A stretch of 38,527 nucleotides of DNA from a virus. The notes under the pieces were generated by a model, which searched no databases, was not told the origin of the DNA, and saw only the letters and a program-made list of their open reading frames with translations. The DNA lies in IMG/VR virus record IMGVR_UViG_3300019360_000021, positions 1-38,527 of that record, one strand, 5' to 3'. Numbering within the stretch: the stretch's first letter is position 1; every line of letters begins with the position of its first letter. Both the position numbers and the translations under genes were made by a program. Below, one piece after another: positions 5,934 to 13,032 of this stretch.

Positions 5934-6077
5934 GGCGCTTCGCCTCTGATGGTTGGAAGATCAGAGTTGGCAATTACGAAAGCGCCGGCAATTTTCGATC
6001 GCCCGACTGGTCCAAAAGCCCAACGACAACCAGTCGGTGCACCACGCGGGCGCACCTACAATCTAAAGCAACCCGGG

Positions 6078-6099
6078 GTTAAGACAAGCTTAACTTTTT
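6078..6099 (+). terminator. AT-rich hairpin with T run ending the lysogeny arm
   Basis: GTTAAG (6078-6083), loop ACAAG, CTTAAC (6089-6094), followed by TTTTT and shortly after by a second T run (6105-6111). The hairpin is strikingly AT-rich against the rest of the window. Likely intrinsic terminator; an integrase arm or host-factor (IHF) role for this AT-rich patch is also possible. Confidence 0.6.
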
Positions 6100-6142
6100 G
6101 TAATCTTTTTTGGGGTCGATGTGGCAAGGATGTTGCTTGTAG

Positions 6143-6238
6143 AGACCGGAGTGGGACTCGAACCCACGATGAGGAGGCGTTGAGTCCCCCTTGCGGAATT
6201 GCCATAACCGCGCCCTTCGCCGCTCGGGCCATCCGGTC
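6143..6238 (-). tRNA. Type II (long variable arm) tRNA-like gene, abnormal anticodon arm
   Basis: Acceptor arms GACCGGA (5') and TCCGGTC pair perfectly over 7 bp. The T arm GTGGG-TTCGAGT-CCCAC is perfect. The D arm (GCCC to GGGC) resembles tRNA-Ser, and a roughly 26-base variable arm has a GGGGG/CCTCC stem. The anticodon arm is CGGTT-ATGGCAA-TTCCG, with U33 in place and anticodon GGC (Ala) by position, but two of its five pairs are U-U mismatches. No CCA is encoded (TCTA follows). It could be a decaying tRNA, a modified phage tRNA, or an older attachment-site relic. Confidence 0.55.
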
Positions 6239-6394
6239 GCTGCGCGAATCAGCGCTCAAAGGATACCACCACGATAGCGAAAGGCCAGACCTAAGATTGT
6301 GCCATTTCAATCAAACGCCACAAGGAGTTGTGGGCGGTAGCTCGTGTCAATCCAAGGGTCTCGGGGGCCGGGTATGGGAACGAGCCGGCATGGA

Positions 6395-6426
6395 AAGTTG
6401 GACAGCGCTATTGGATCGAGTTGGAC
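6395..6426. promoter_or_regulatory. Putative integrase arm sites, left of attP core
   Basis: Two direct copies of AGTTGGAC (6396-6403 and 6419-6426) lie 50-80 bp from the tRNA-derived core; a third weaker ATTGGATC lies between them. The same octamer occurs on the other side of the core, once inverted and once direct. This arrangement is typical of arm-type integrase binding sites. Confidence 0.55.
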
Positions 6427-6475
6427 AATTCTGATTTGTTCCTTGCGCACCGTGCGCCAACCCATTGATTAAAAA

Positions 6476-6520
6476 TGGCGACCCCGGCGTGATTCGAACA
6501 CGCGACCACCTGCTTAGAAG
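6476..6520 (-). other. attP: attP core: 3' half of tRNA-Arg(UCU)
   Basis: On the minus strand these 45 bp read from the anticodon loop CTTCTAA through stem GCAGG, variable loop, T arm (GCGTG-TTCGAAT-CACGC), acceptor CGGGGTC, discriminator G and encoded CCA. Upstream of the loop the sequence no longer pairs as a tRNA (no CCTGC strand, no D arm). Sharp loss of identity in the anticodon loop is the signature of an attP that restores the host tRNA gene on integration. Confidence 0.8.
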
Positions 6521-6551
6521 ACGGCGGTAAATCGACCGGAGTCAACGGCCC

Positions 6552-6591
6552 GTCCAACTGATCAACGGCGGAACAGGCGCAAAAGTTGGAC
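6552..6591. promoter_or_regulatory. Putative integrase arm sites, right of attP core
   Basis: GTCCAACT (6552-6559, inverted copy of AGTTGGAC) and AGTTGGAC (6584-6591, direct). They lie 32-71 bp from the core and complement the left pair. Confidence 0.5.
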
Positions 6592-6603
6592 GCTCCCGCA
6601 AGA

Positions 6604-6620
6604 GCGGGCATCATGCCCGC
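6604..6620. repeat. Hairpin at the boundary of attP and lysis module
   Basis: GCGGGCAT and ATGCCCGC (8-bp stem, one-base spacer) form a perfect dyad without a T tail on either strand. It may end leftward late transcription or act in attP architecture. Bases 6621-6752 hold no further recognisable feature. Confidence 0.35.
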
Positions 6621-6752
6621 CTATAGGAATCAAAACCGGAACCGAGTCTCCAGGATCGCGCAGGATGGCCGCCCAGGGCGGCACCGCTCTCTGTGGGTCC
6701 AATGGCCCGCGCACGCCTGGGCGGCGCTCCTGCGAGCGCGGCGCCCCCGGAA

Positions 6753-7139
6753 TTAGAACATCCGCCGCCAGTCGGTGTAGCGCAGGATCTCCTGGTCGAC
6801 CAGGCCGCCGCGCACGCGGTTGTCGATCGCCTTCGGCTTCCCGCCGGGCACGCGGACGATCAGCACGGCGTGGCGCCGCCGGCGCCCCTGGCGCAGTTCC
6901 GTCTTGCAGATCCACAGCTCGAGCAATGCGGGCGGCCAGCCGAGCGCGAGCAGCAGGCGTTTGGCCTCGGCCGCCAGCTCGGTGCAGTCGCCGGGCAGTG
7001 CCGCCCTCCAGCTCACCGTGAGCGGGCTGGCGCGCCAGGCGCGCCGCAGGCTGACCAGCGCGCCGACCGCCGTGAGCTCGTCGAGCGGGCCGGGGTCAGG
7101 CGAGCGCGAGCGTGACCGCCTGGCGGATGAGCGTGGCAT
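6753..7139 (-). CDS. Transglutaminase-like cysteine peptidase (BTLCP-type)
   Basis: The diagnostic C-H-D triad of the bacterial transglutaminase-like cysteine proteinase family is visible: PGDCTELAAEAKRLLLALGW with the nucleophile Cys, then His in HAVLIVRV and Asp in AIDNRVRG, ending EILRYTDWRRMF. The start is uncertain: ATG 7139 overlaps the lysozyme gene by 44 bases and has no clear Shine-Dalgarno; GTG near 7022 would keep all three catalytic residues. It is the last gene of the leftward late transcript. It may process virion proteins, cleave cell-wall peptides with the lysis cassette, or attack host proteins. Confidence 0.7.
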   Translation of the reverse strand: MPRSSARRSRSRSPDPGPLDELTAVGALVSLRRAWRASPLTVSWRAALPGDCTELAAEAKRLLLALGWPPALLELWICKTELRQGRRRRHAVLIVRVPGGKPKAIDNRVRGGLVDQEILRYTDWRRMF

Positions 7140-7506
7140 CGTAGGGCTGCACGCCGTTCTCGTGGCGGATGATCGCCGCCACCAGCTGCGCCAGGCTGTC
7201 GCCGTCGGCCGGCAGCTCGGCGCTCGGCTTGACGCCGACGGCCTGGGCCACGGCCGCGATGTAGGCGGTGGTGTCGTTCTCGCTCGCCGGCGCCCAGCGC
7301 CGGATGATCTGCGCCACCGTGGTCAGGCCGTACTTGCGCCGGTAGTTGCGCAGGATCACGGCCATGGCGCGGATGCCCCACAGCGGGGCCTCGAAGGTGA
7401 AGAAGGCAGCATCGGGCTGGCCCACGGCCAGGCCCTTCCAGCGATCGGCGCTGCGCCGGATGTTGCCGGGGTTGTGGTTGCGGATGCCCCGCGGCGGCCG
7501 GCTCAC
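7096..7506 (-). CDS. Virion/lysis lysozyme-like protein (phage P5-like)
   Basis: A 136-residue protein from GTG 7506, which overlaps the upstream stop (GTGA). The opening RGIRNHNPGNIRRS is the signature of the phage structural protein P5-like lytic family, followed by WKGLAVGQPDAAFFTFEAPL and LRNYRRKYGLTTVAQIIRRW, typical of these muralytic virion or endolysin proteins. Position next to holin and lipoprotein genes indicates that it is the endolysin of the lysis cassette. It lacks a signal peptide, so it depends on a holin for access to peptidoglycan. Confidence 0.85.
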   Translation of the reverse strand: MSRPPRGIRNHNPGNIRRSADRWKGLAVGQPDAAFFTFEAPLWGIRAMAVILRNYRRKYGLTTVAQIIRRWAPASENDTTAYIAAVAQAVGVKPSAELPADGDSLAQLVAAIIRHENGVQPYDATLIRQAVTLALA

Positions 7507-7838
7507 GGCACGCCCTCCGGCGCCTCGATCACCAGCTGGCCGTCGCGCCGGGTCATGGTCACGTCCGGGCCGCCGCCGGCGGCAGCCGGCGCGGCGGGGA
7601 TCGTGGTCGAGCACAGGGTGGCATAGGCGTCCCAGGTGTCGGCGCTCTTGCCGAAGCGGTCGAACACCGGCCCCACCGGCGAGGCCCGGCACAGGTACCA
7701 GATGTTGGTCTCGAGCGCCTCGCTGGCGACGATCTTGGCGCCCTCGCGGAAGGCCGCCTTGCCGGCGAAGTACTCGGCGCAGCCGGTCAAGGACGCCGCC
7801 AGGGGCAGCAGCGCCAGGCCGATCAGAACGATCCTCAT
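7503..7838 (-). CDS. Lysis-cassette lipoprotein (possible outer-membrane spanin)
   Basis: A 111-residue protein from ATG 7838 with a strong AGGAGG site. MRIVLIGLALLPLAASLTGC is a lipoprotein signal with lipobox LTGC. The mature part has AEYFAGKAAFREGAKIVASE, two more cysteines and a disordered Ala/Gly/Pro stretch. Position between holin-like genes and the lysozyme gene suggests an Rz1/u-spanin-like role, but length and sequence are not typical of Rz1, so this is inference. Confidence 0.7.
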   Translation of the reverse strand: MRIVLIGLALLPLAASLTGCAEYFAGKAAFREGAKIVASEALETNIWYLCRASPVGPVFDRFGKSADTWDAYATLCSTTIPAAPAAAGGGPDVTMTRRDGQLVIEAPEGVP

Positions 7839-8098
7839 GTCTGTCCTCCTCGTGGTGGCGGCGGCGCGGCGCCGCCGAAATCGGGCACGCCGTCATGGTC
7901 GAGGTCGACGCGCGCCAGCTGGTGCGCCAGCCAAGCGCCGGCGATCGCCACGATGGCGGTGCACCACAGCTTGACGTCGGGCTGGATCGCCGCCGGCGTG
8001 GCAGCGAAATGGTTGAGGATGTTGCCGGCGGCGCCGCCCAGCTCGAGGCCGGTCAGGCCGCCGATGCCGGCCGGCGCCGCCGTGGTGATGCCGTTCAT
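7835..8098 (-). CDS. Small membrane protein, probable holin
   Basis: An 87-residue protein from ATG 8098 with AAAGGA just upstream. A Gly/Ala-rich hydrophobic first half (GIGGLTGLELGGAAGNI) is followed by a clear transmembrane helix LWCTAIVAIAGAWLAHQLA and an acidic tail with DLDHDGVPDFGG, a calcium-binding-like loop. One or two membrane spans and position in the lysis cassette fit a holin. The neighbouring XhlA-like gene may be the partner or antiholin. Confidence 0.6.
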   Translation of the reverse strand: MNGITTAAPAGIGGLTGLELGGAAGNILNHFAATPAAIQPDVKLWCTAIVAIAGAWLAHQLARVDLDHDGVPDFGGAAPPPPRGGQT

Positions 8099-8113
8099 GG
8101 TCCTTTCCTTTCG

Positions 8114-8440
8114 CTACCAGCCCATCACTTTCGCAAACAGGAAGCCGCACAGGCCCAGCAGCAGCACGATCGTGGTGCCGCCGATGCCCATGAGGGTGTT
8201 CTTGGTACCCGAAATGCGGCCATGCACGGCATTGAAGCTGGCCCCCATCTTGGCCTCGAGCCCCGCCATGCCGAGCGCCATCTCGGCGCGGAAGTCGTGG
8301 CGCTGCTTGCCGGCCTGGCGGCGCTCCTCCAGGCAGTCGTCGAGGTGCGCGCGCAGCGTCTCGCCGATCTGCCCGACCGCGCCTTTCAATTCCGCCGCCA
8401 GCTCCAGGGCGCGGCTGTCGATCTGGTCCTGCGCGCCCAT
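8114..8440 (-). CDS. XhlA-like holin/lysis accessory protein
   Basis: A 108-residue protein from ATG 8440 (GGAG seven bases upstream). The first 80 residues are a charged helix or coiled coil (ELAAELKGAVGQIGETLRAH); the C-terminus is one transmembrane segment TTIVLLLGLCGFLFAKVMGW. A soluble helix plus C-terminal anchor is the layout of haemolysin XhlA-type holin accessory proteins. It follows the tail-fibre gene within the late transcript. Confidence 0.65.
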   Translation of the reverse strand: MGAQDQIDSRALELAAELKGAVGQIGETLRAHLDDCLEERRQAGKQRHDFRAEMALGMAGLEAKMGASFNAVHGRISGTKNTLMGIGGTTIVLLLGLCGFLFAKVMGW

Positions 8441-8441
8441 G

Positions 8442-10487
8442 CTACAGCTCCGCGTCGGCGGTGACGTGCACGGCCAGCTCCTCGCCGACCGCCGTCCCGG
8501 CAGTGCCGGTGGCGGTGACGATGAACTGATTGGCGTCGCCGCTGATCGCCGTCGCCGACAGGTCGGCGCCGTCGGTGACGTTGCGCACCTGCGCGTTGGC
8601 CGCCGCCGGGTTGTAGGTGGTGAAGGTCGGCACCGAGTTCGGCCCCGTGCGCGGTTGCATCGGCACCGGCAGCCGGCCGAAGAAGCGTTGCGTCACGGCC
8701 CCGGCGGCCGAGGCGATGGCCCGCACGGCGCCGGTCAGTCCGGCGTTCTGCGCCGGCGTCACCTGATGGTCGAAGCTCTTCCAGTAGAACCGCTGGCAGC
8801 GCGCCAGCTCGAGCGCGGGGTCGGGCGGTTCGAAGCCGCCGAAACTGTTCTCCTGCGCCAGCTGGAACTGCGCGATCTTCACCACGTCGCTGGCGCCGCC
8901 CATGACGCCGTTCGGGATCTGCAGCTCCACCTGCAGGCCCTTGTCGATGTTGGTGAAGGCGCCGGCGTTGAAGCTGTGGGTCACACGTGTCCAGCTGGCA
9001 TCCGCGCAATTCGGCAACGTCTGGGTCAGGCGATTGACCACGGTGGTGAAATCGTTCTCGCTGTTCGGCGTGCCGACCAGCAGACTGGGCGTGAAGGCGG
9101 CGCCAGTGTTGTTGTAGATGTAGGCCGCGAAGGTCAGCGTGGTCGCATGGCGGTTGTTGGCCTCCAGGCGCGTCCCGATCAGCACCGTGGTCACGCCGCC
9201 GGCGCCGGTCACTTCGAGGCTGTCGGTGCTGCGCGTGTCCGGCGCTTTGATGCCGATCGATTTGCGCTGCGTTACGGCAGCGCCCGATGGATTGACGTAG
9301 AAGCGATCGGCCGTGAACGTGCGGTTGCCCGCCGGCGAACTCACGCTGATGGAAACGTCGCCATACCGTTGCCAGAGATCGAAATTGCTGTTGAGGACCA
9401 GATTGCGCGCGCCGCCTTTCTCGGCCAGCAGCGCGCTGATGCTCTGTCCGTTGATCTGCAGGTCCTGGGCGTTCACCTTGCCGGCGCCGGGGTCGCCGCC
9501 GGTGGCGTTCTTCATGGTCAGGCCTTGCGCCAGCGTCATGCCGACGGCGGCGACGCCGTTCACCAGCGTCTCGAATTCCTGCGCGCTGTCCTCGCTGCCG
9601 GCGCCGCTGTCGACCCACTTGGCGCGGATCTTGGCGACGCTCTCCACGCCGCCGCCGTCGTCCTTGGCGGCGAACTTCAGCACGCCCAAGAGGTCGCCGT
9701 CGGCGCCGGCCTGGTCGCGATTGAGGGTCAGTGTCGGCCCCTCGCCGGCGCCGGCGGTCGTGCTCTTGATCTCCTGGTCGGCGGCGAGGACATTCGCCAG
9801 CGCCAGCATGGCGGCGCCGGCGACGGTGAGCGCGTTGGTGGTCGTGTTCACGCGCCAGATCTCGATCCAGTCGGCGCCGTCCGACTGCTTGATGATCAGG
9901 GTGTTGGCCACCGAGGTGTCGATCCACAGCCGCCCGGTCGAATGGCCGGGATCGACGCCGCTCACCACGATCAGCGTGGTCGAGGCGATCGAGGCCGACA
10001 GGTCGGTGAGCGTGACGTCGCCATTGGCGTCGAAGGCCGCCACCTTGTTGGCGCGCGCCACCGAGGCCGCGAATTGCGCCACGCGCGCGATCGCGTCGCT
10101 GCGCGGGAAGCGCAGCGCCTGCGCCAGGGTCGCGTCCAACTCCTGCACCTGGGCGGCCAGGCGATCGAGAACCTCCTCGTGGGTCGCGGCCGGGAACGTG
10201 CCGCCGGCGGGATAGTCGGCCGACTGCGCGCGGTCGGTCGCCCGCCGCACGTGCCACTCCAGCGCCGCCGCCACCGCCGCCACCGACGTGACGCTGCCGG
10301 TCGCCCCGTCGCCGCCGGCGACGGTGTAGTCGGTCCCCAGCAGCTTCACCGCCTCTGCCCCCGTGGCGATCGTGCGCTCGATCACCACCAGGTCGGCCGC
10401 CGCGAAGAACTGGAAGTCGACGGGCACGGTGATGACGGCGCCGGTGCCGGTGACGGAGGTCCTGGGTGTCGTGGTCGCGAGCGTCAT
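8442..10487 (-). CDS. T7 gp17-like tail fibre / receptor-binding protein
   Basis: A 681-residue protein. Residues about 1-150 match the N-terminal virion-attachment domain of T7-type tail fibres (VPVDFQFFAAADLVVIERTI, LLGTDYTVAGGDG, DYPAGGTFPAATHEEVLDRL). A middle stretch is typical fibre shaft, and the C-terminal half is a jelly-roll-like module (GGARNLVLNSNFDLWQRYGD, then ELARCQRFYWKS) of the kind found in receptor-binding proteins. It sits between the internal virion genes and the lysis cassette. It should bind the host surface receptor. No template/variable repeat or reverse transcriptase was seen, so no retroelement diversification as in BPP-1. Confidence 0.9.
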   Translation of the reverse strand: MTLATTTPRTSVTGTGAVITVPVDFQFFAAADLVVIERTIATGAEAVKLLGTDYTVAGGDGATGSVTSVAAVAAALEWHVRRATDRAQSADYPAGGTFPAATHEEVLDRLAAQVQELDATLAQALRFPRSDAIARVAQFAASVARANKVAAFDANGDVTLTDLSASIASTTLIVVSGVDPGHSTGRLWIDTSVANTLIIKQSDGADWIEIWRVNTTTNALTVAGAAMLALANVLAADQEIKSTTAGAGEGPTLTLNRDQAGADGDLLGVLKFAAKDDGGGVESVAKIRAKWVDSGAGSEDSAQEFETLVNGVAAVGMTLAQGLTMKNATGGDPGAGKVNAQDLQINGQSISALLAEKGGARNLVLNSNFDLWQRYGDVSISVSSPAGNRTFTADRFYVNPSGAAVTQRKSIGIKAPDTRSTDSLEVTGAGGVTTVLIGTRLEANNRHATTLTFAAYIYNNTGAAFTPSLLVGTPNSENDFTTVVNRLTQTLPNCADASWTRVTHSFNAGAFTNIDKGLQVELQIPNGVMGGASDVVKIAQFQLAQENSFGGFEPPDPALELARCQRFYWKSFDHQVTPAQNAGLTGAVRAIASAAGAVTQRFFGRLPVPMQPRTGPNSVPTFTTYNPAAANAQVRNVTDGADLSATAISGDANQFIVTATGTAGTAVGEELAVHVTADAEL

Positions 10488-10502
10488 GGCTCCGCTCCCC
10501 TG

Positions 10503-10530
10503 TCAACTGTGAACTGTGAACTGCGAACCG
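10503..10530 (-). repeat. Heptamer repeat upstream of the tail-fibre gene
   Basis: Plus-strand heptamers GTCAACT, GTGAACT, GTGAACT, GCGAACC fill the gap between the internal virion stop (10534) and the fibre gene's GGGGAGCGGAG ribosome site. Same family as arrays near 4550, 17344, 20351, 27810 and 29229. Confidence 0.7.
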
Positions 10531-10533
10531 CCT

Positions 10534-13032
10534 TCACTGCACCACCTCACTGGGTCGCAGGAAAAAGGTCTGGTTGTTCTCGCGCTTGATGCGCTGCTCG
10601 AAGCGCCGTGCCCAGCCCGGATTCATCGCCTCCTGCAGGTGCCACAGCACCAGGTAGTCGAGCGCCAGGCGGGTGTAGAACAGGTTGACGAACGGCGTGT
10701 GCCCGGTGACGAAGCGCGCCGCCTGCGGCAGCACGTCGAGCGCCTCCTTGTCCGGCCGCACCGCCGCCTCGCGCAGGCCGCCGAAGAGGCGCAGGACCTC
10801 GGCGAGCGTGCCGGCGCTCGGGCCGGCCAGCGTCTCCAGCGCGCCGCCGCCGAAGCGGTTGTACTGCCCGAACAGGAAGTCGCCGTAGATGCCGAGCCCG
10901 CCGCCCTGCTGCATGGCCGCGAACCACGTCCCCAGCGCCAGCGGATCGCGCGGGCTGCGGCCCTTGGCGATGTCCTTGGCGCTCATCGCCAGATAGCCCA
11001 TGGCCGTGGTGCCGGCGATGAGCCCGAGCAGGCCGGCGCCGTCGACCTTGCCGCCGCGCTTCAGCTCGCGCTGCACGTGGCGCACGATGAAGGTGAGCGG
11101 AAACGACTTGAACTGCATCAGCAGCCGCACCGCCTCGCCCGTCGGCGTTCCCGCCTTGGAACCGAAGGTGCGGATCGCCGTCTCGCGCCCGCCGCCGATG
11201 GTCATGGCCTCGTTGACGGCGTCGACGAAGTAGCCGCGCAGCTTGGTGCGCAGCTCGGCGTCGGCCACGCGCTCGCCGGTGATGAACGGCCCGCTCTCGG
11301 TCTCGGTCAGGCCGCTGGCGCGGATGCGGTCCCAATCGAGGTCCTCGATGCCGTGGCGCGCGAGCGCGATCTGCAGCCGCTTCGGCAGCTGGCCGAATTC
11401 CCGGGCCGCGTGCCGCGCCAGGTTGCGGCTGAGGATCAGGCCGGCGCCGGTCTTCATGCTGTCGGTCCACCACGACAGCAGGTTCATGCGGAAGAACAGG
11501 TCCATCAGTTTCGTCATCCGCCCGGGCACGCCGTCGGTGGCGGCGAACTGCGCGAACAGGTGGCCGAGGGCGCCGTCGATGCCGGCCGCCAGATAGTCGG
11601 CGATGGCGCGCTGCTCGCCGGCGCGACGACCCCTGAGCACGCTCTCGAGCCCGTTGGCGAAGCCCTCGAGATAGTTGATGCCGTGGTGGCGCAGCGCGCT
11701 GGCGCGGACGGCGATGTCGGGGATGCTCGACAGCACCACGCCGCCCAGCTTGGCCATGCTCTGGAGGGCGCGCAGGCCTTCGCCCCAGGCGGCGAGCGTG
11801 GGGTTGCCGGGCACGTTGAGGGCGCCGGTCAGGGCGTCGAAATGCGCGCGCGTGAGCCAGCCGCCGAGCTTGTTTTCGGCGGCGACGTCGCCGCGGTCGC
11901 GCGCGCGGCGCCGCAGTTGCTCGAGGTCGGCGTTGAATGCCGCCTCGGGATTGGTGCCCCAGGTCCGCATCAGCGCGGTGTTGCGGGCCGCGGAATGAAG
12001 TCCGGCCTGCACGGCCTCGAACAGCGAGGCCTGCCCGAAGCGCTGGTTGTAGTCGAACCAGTCGTCGGCGCTCCTGAAATGCAGCACGCGCTCGGCGCTG
12101 GCCTTCTTGGCGATGTTGCGCGGGCCGGTGAAGCCGCCCAGCCAGTCGCCGCCGCCGTGGCTCTTGGAATGGTTGCCGCTGACCAGGTTGGCATAGACCT
12201 GGCGCAGGAAGTCGTCGACGTCGCCGACCGCGTCGGGGTCGATGTCCTGCTCGGTGAAGGTGCGACGGTCGAGCTTGGGCAGGATGAAATCGCGCCAGGC
12301 CCGGAAGTCGGCCACCGTGCCGCCGCGCGTGAACAGCCGCCGGCGCAGGCCGCCGCCGCTCGCGTGGGCCAGCCGCCAGGCGTCATGCGACTGCCGCACG
12401 ATCCAGCCCGGCAGCTTGCGGATGAAGGCGCCGGCCTTGTTCTGCATCAGGCGCGCCGCCTCCTGGTACTTGCCGAGGATGCCGGCCACCGCGGCCGCGC
12501 GCGCGTTGCCCGACGCCGGCGCCGCCGGGTCGGACAGCCGCCACAGCTCGCGCGCCACGTCGCGATCGAAGGCGGCGTCGCGCCGGCGGGCCAGCTCGAG
12601 CAGCCCGCCTTGCCGCAGCTCGCCCACCAGTGGCCCGAACAGCTCGGCCAGGATGGCCTGGCGCTCGCGGTCGACCGAGGCGGCCGCGGCCGTCTGCGGC
12701 CCCTCGATGCCGACGTTGATGGCCTGCAGCTCCTGCAGCTCGTGGCCCTGGGCCGCGTCGTAGCGGGCGAAGCGCTCCTGCTTGCGGGCGACGTTGAGGA
12801 GGCGGCTGCGCTTCTCCAGCAATGCGGCGAACTTCTCGCCGGCGCTCAGCTCGCGGGCCGCCGCGTGCAGCGCGTCGGTGGTCGAGCCGAGCGTGGCGCG
12901 CGCCCGCTTGGCCTTCGCGCGGCGCTCGATCGCGCTCAGGATCTGCATGACCTGGTCGTCGGTGAGCTCCACGCCGCCGGCGGCGGCGCGGATCGCGGCG
13001 GCGCAGCTCTTGAAATCGCGCGGCGCCGCCAT
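10534..13032 (-). CDS. Large internal virion protein (gp16-like position)
   Basis: A protein of 832 residues from ATG 13032, which overlaps the upstream stop (TGATG) and has GGGAG seven bases before it; GTG 13035 is an alternative. It is almost entirely helical. The segment YFVDAVNEAMTIGGG, then LLMQFKSFPLTFIVRHVQRE, is conserved in large internal core/ejection proteins of BPP-1-like and related podoviruses. Hydrophobic segments near residues 700-720 (LLGLIAGTTAMGYLAMSA) could insert in the membrane during DNA ejection. Location between two other internal virion genes and the tail fibre supports this role. Confidence 0.75.
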   Translation of the reverse strand: MAAPRDFKSCAAAIRAAAGGVELTDDQVMQILSAIERRAKAKRARATLGSTTDALHAAARELSAGEKFAALLEKRSRLLNVARKQERFARYDAAQGHELQELQAINVGIEGPQTAAAASVDRERQAILAELFGPLVGELRQGGLLELARRRDAAFDRDVARELWRLSDPAAPASGNARAAAVAGILGKYQEAARLMQNKAGAFIRKLPGWIVRQSHDAWRLAHASGGGLRRRLFTRGGTVADFRAWRDFILPKLDRRTFTEQDIDPDAVGDVDDFLRQVYANLVSGNHSKSHGGGDWLGGFTGPRNIAKKASAERVLHFRSADDWFDYNQRFGQASLFEAVQAGLHSAARNTALMRTWGTNPEAAFNADLEQLRRRARDRGDVAAENKLGGWLTRAHFDALTGALNVPGNPTLAAWGEGLRALQSMAKLGGVVLSSIPDIAVRASALRHHGINYLEGFANGLESVLRGRRAGEQRAIADYLAAGIDGALGHLFAQFAATDGVPGRMTKLMDLFFRMNLLSWWTDSMKTGAGLILSRNLARHAAREFGQLPKRLQIALARHGIEDLDWDRIRASGLTETESGPFITGERVADAELRTKLRGYFVDAVNEAMTIGGGRETAIRTFGSKAGTPTGEAVRLLMQFKSFPLTFIVRHVQRELKRGGKVDGAGLLGLIAGTTAMGYLAMSAKDIAKGRSPRDPLALGTWFAAMQQGGGLGIYGDFLFGQYNRFGGGALETLAGPSAGTLAEVLRLFGGLREAAVRPDKEALDVLPQAARFVTGHTPFVNLFYTRLALDYLVLWHLQEAMNPGWARRFEQRIKRENNQTFFLRPSEVVQ

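Noticed and set aside
5880-6434. 184-residue plus-strand frame behind the integrase
   Set aside because: It runs antisense through a tRNA-like gene (SGTRTHDE is the usual translated antisense T-arm) and the terminator hairpin; no coding signature.
8442-10487. Possible diversity-generating retroelement (as in BPP-1) acting on the tail fibre
   Set aside because: No reverse transcriptase gene and no template/variable repeat pair seen.
7953-10589. 878-residue plus-strand open frame, and similar long ones at 10516-13071 and 17368-19962
   Set aside because: Antisense shadows of large minus-strand structural genes caused by extreme GC bias; low-complexity Arg/Ala/Gly composition.
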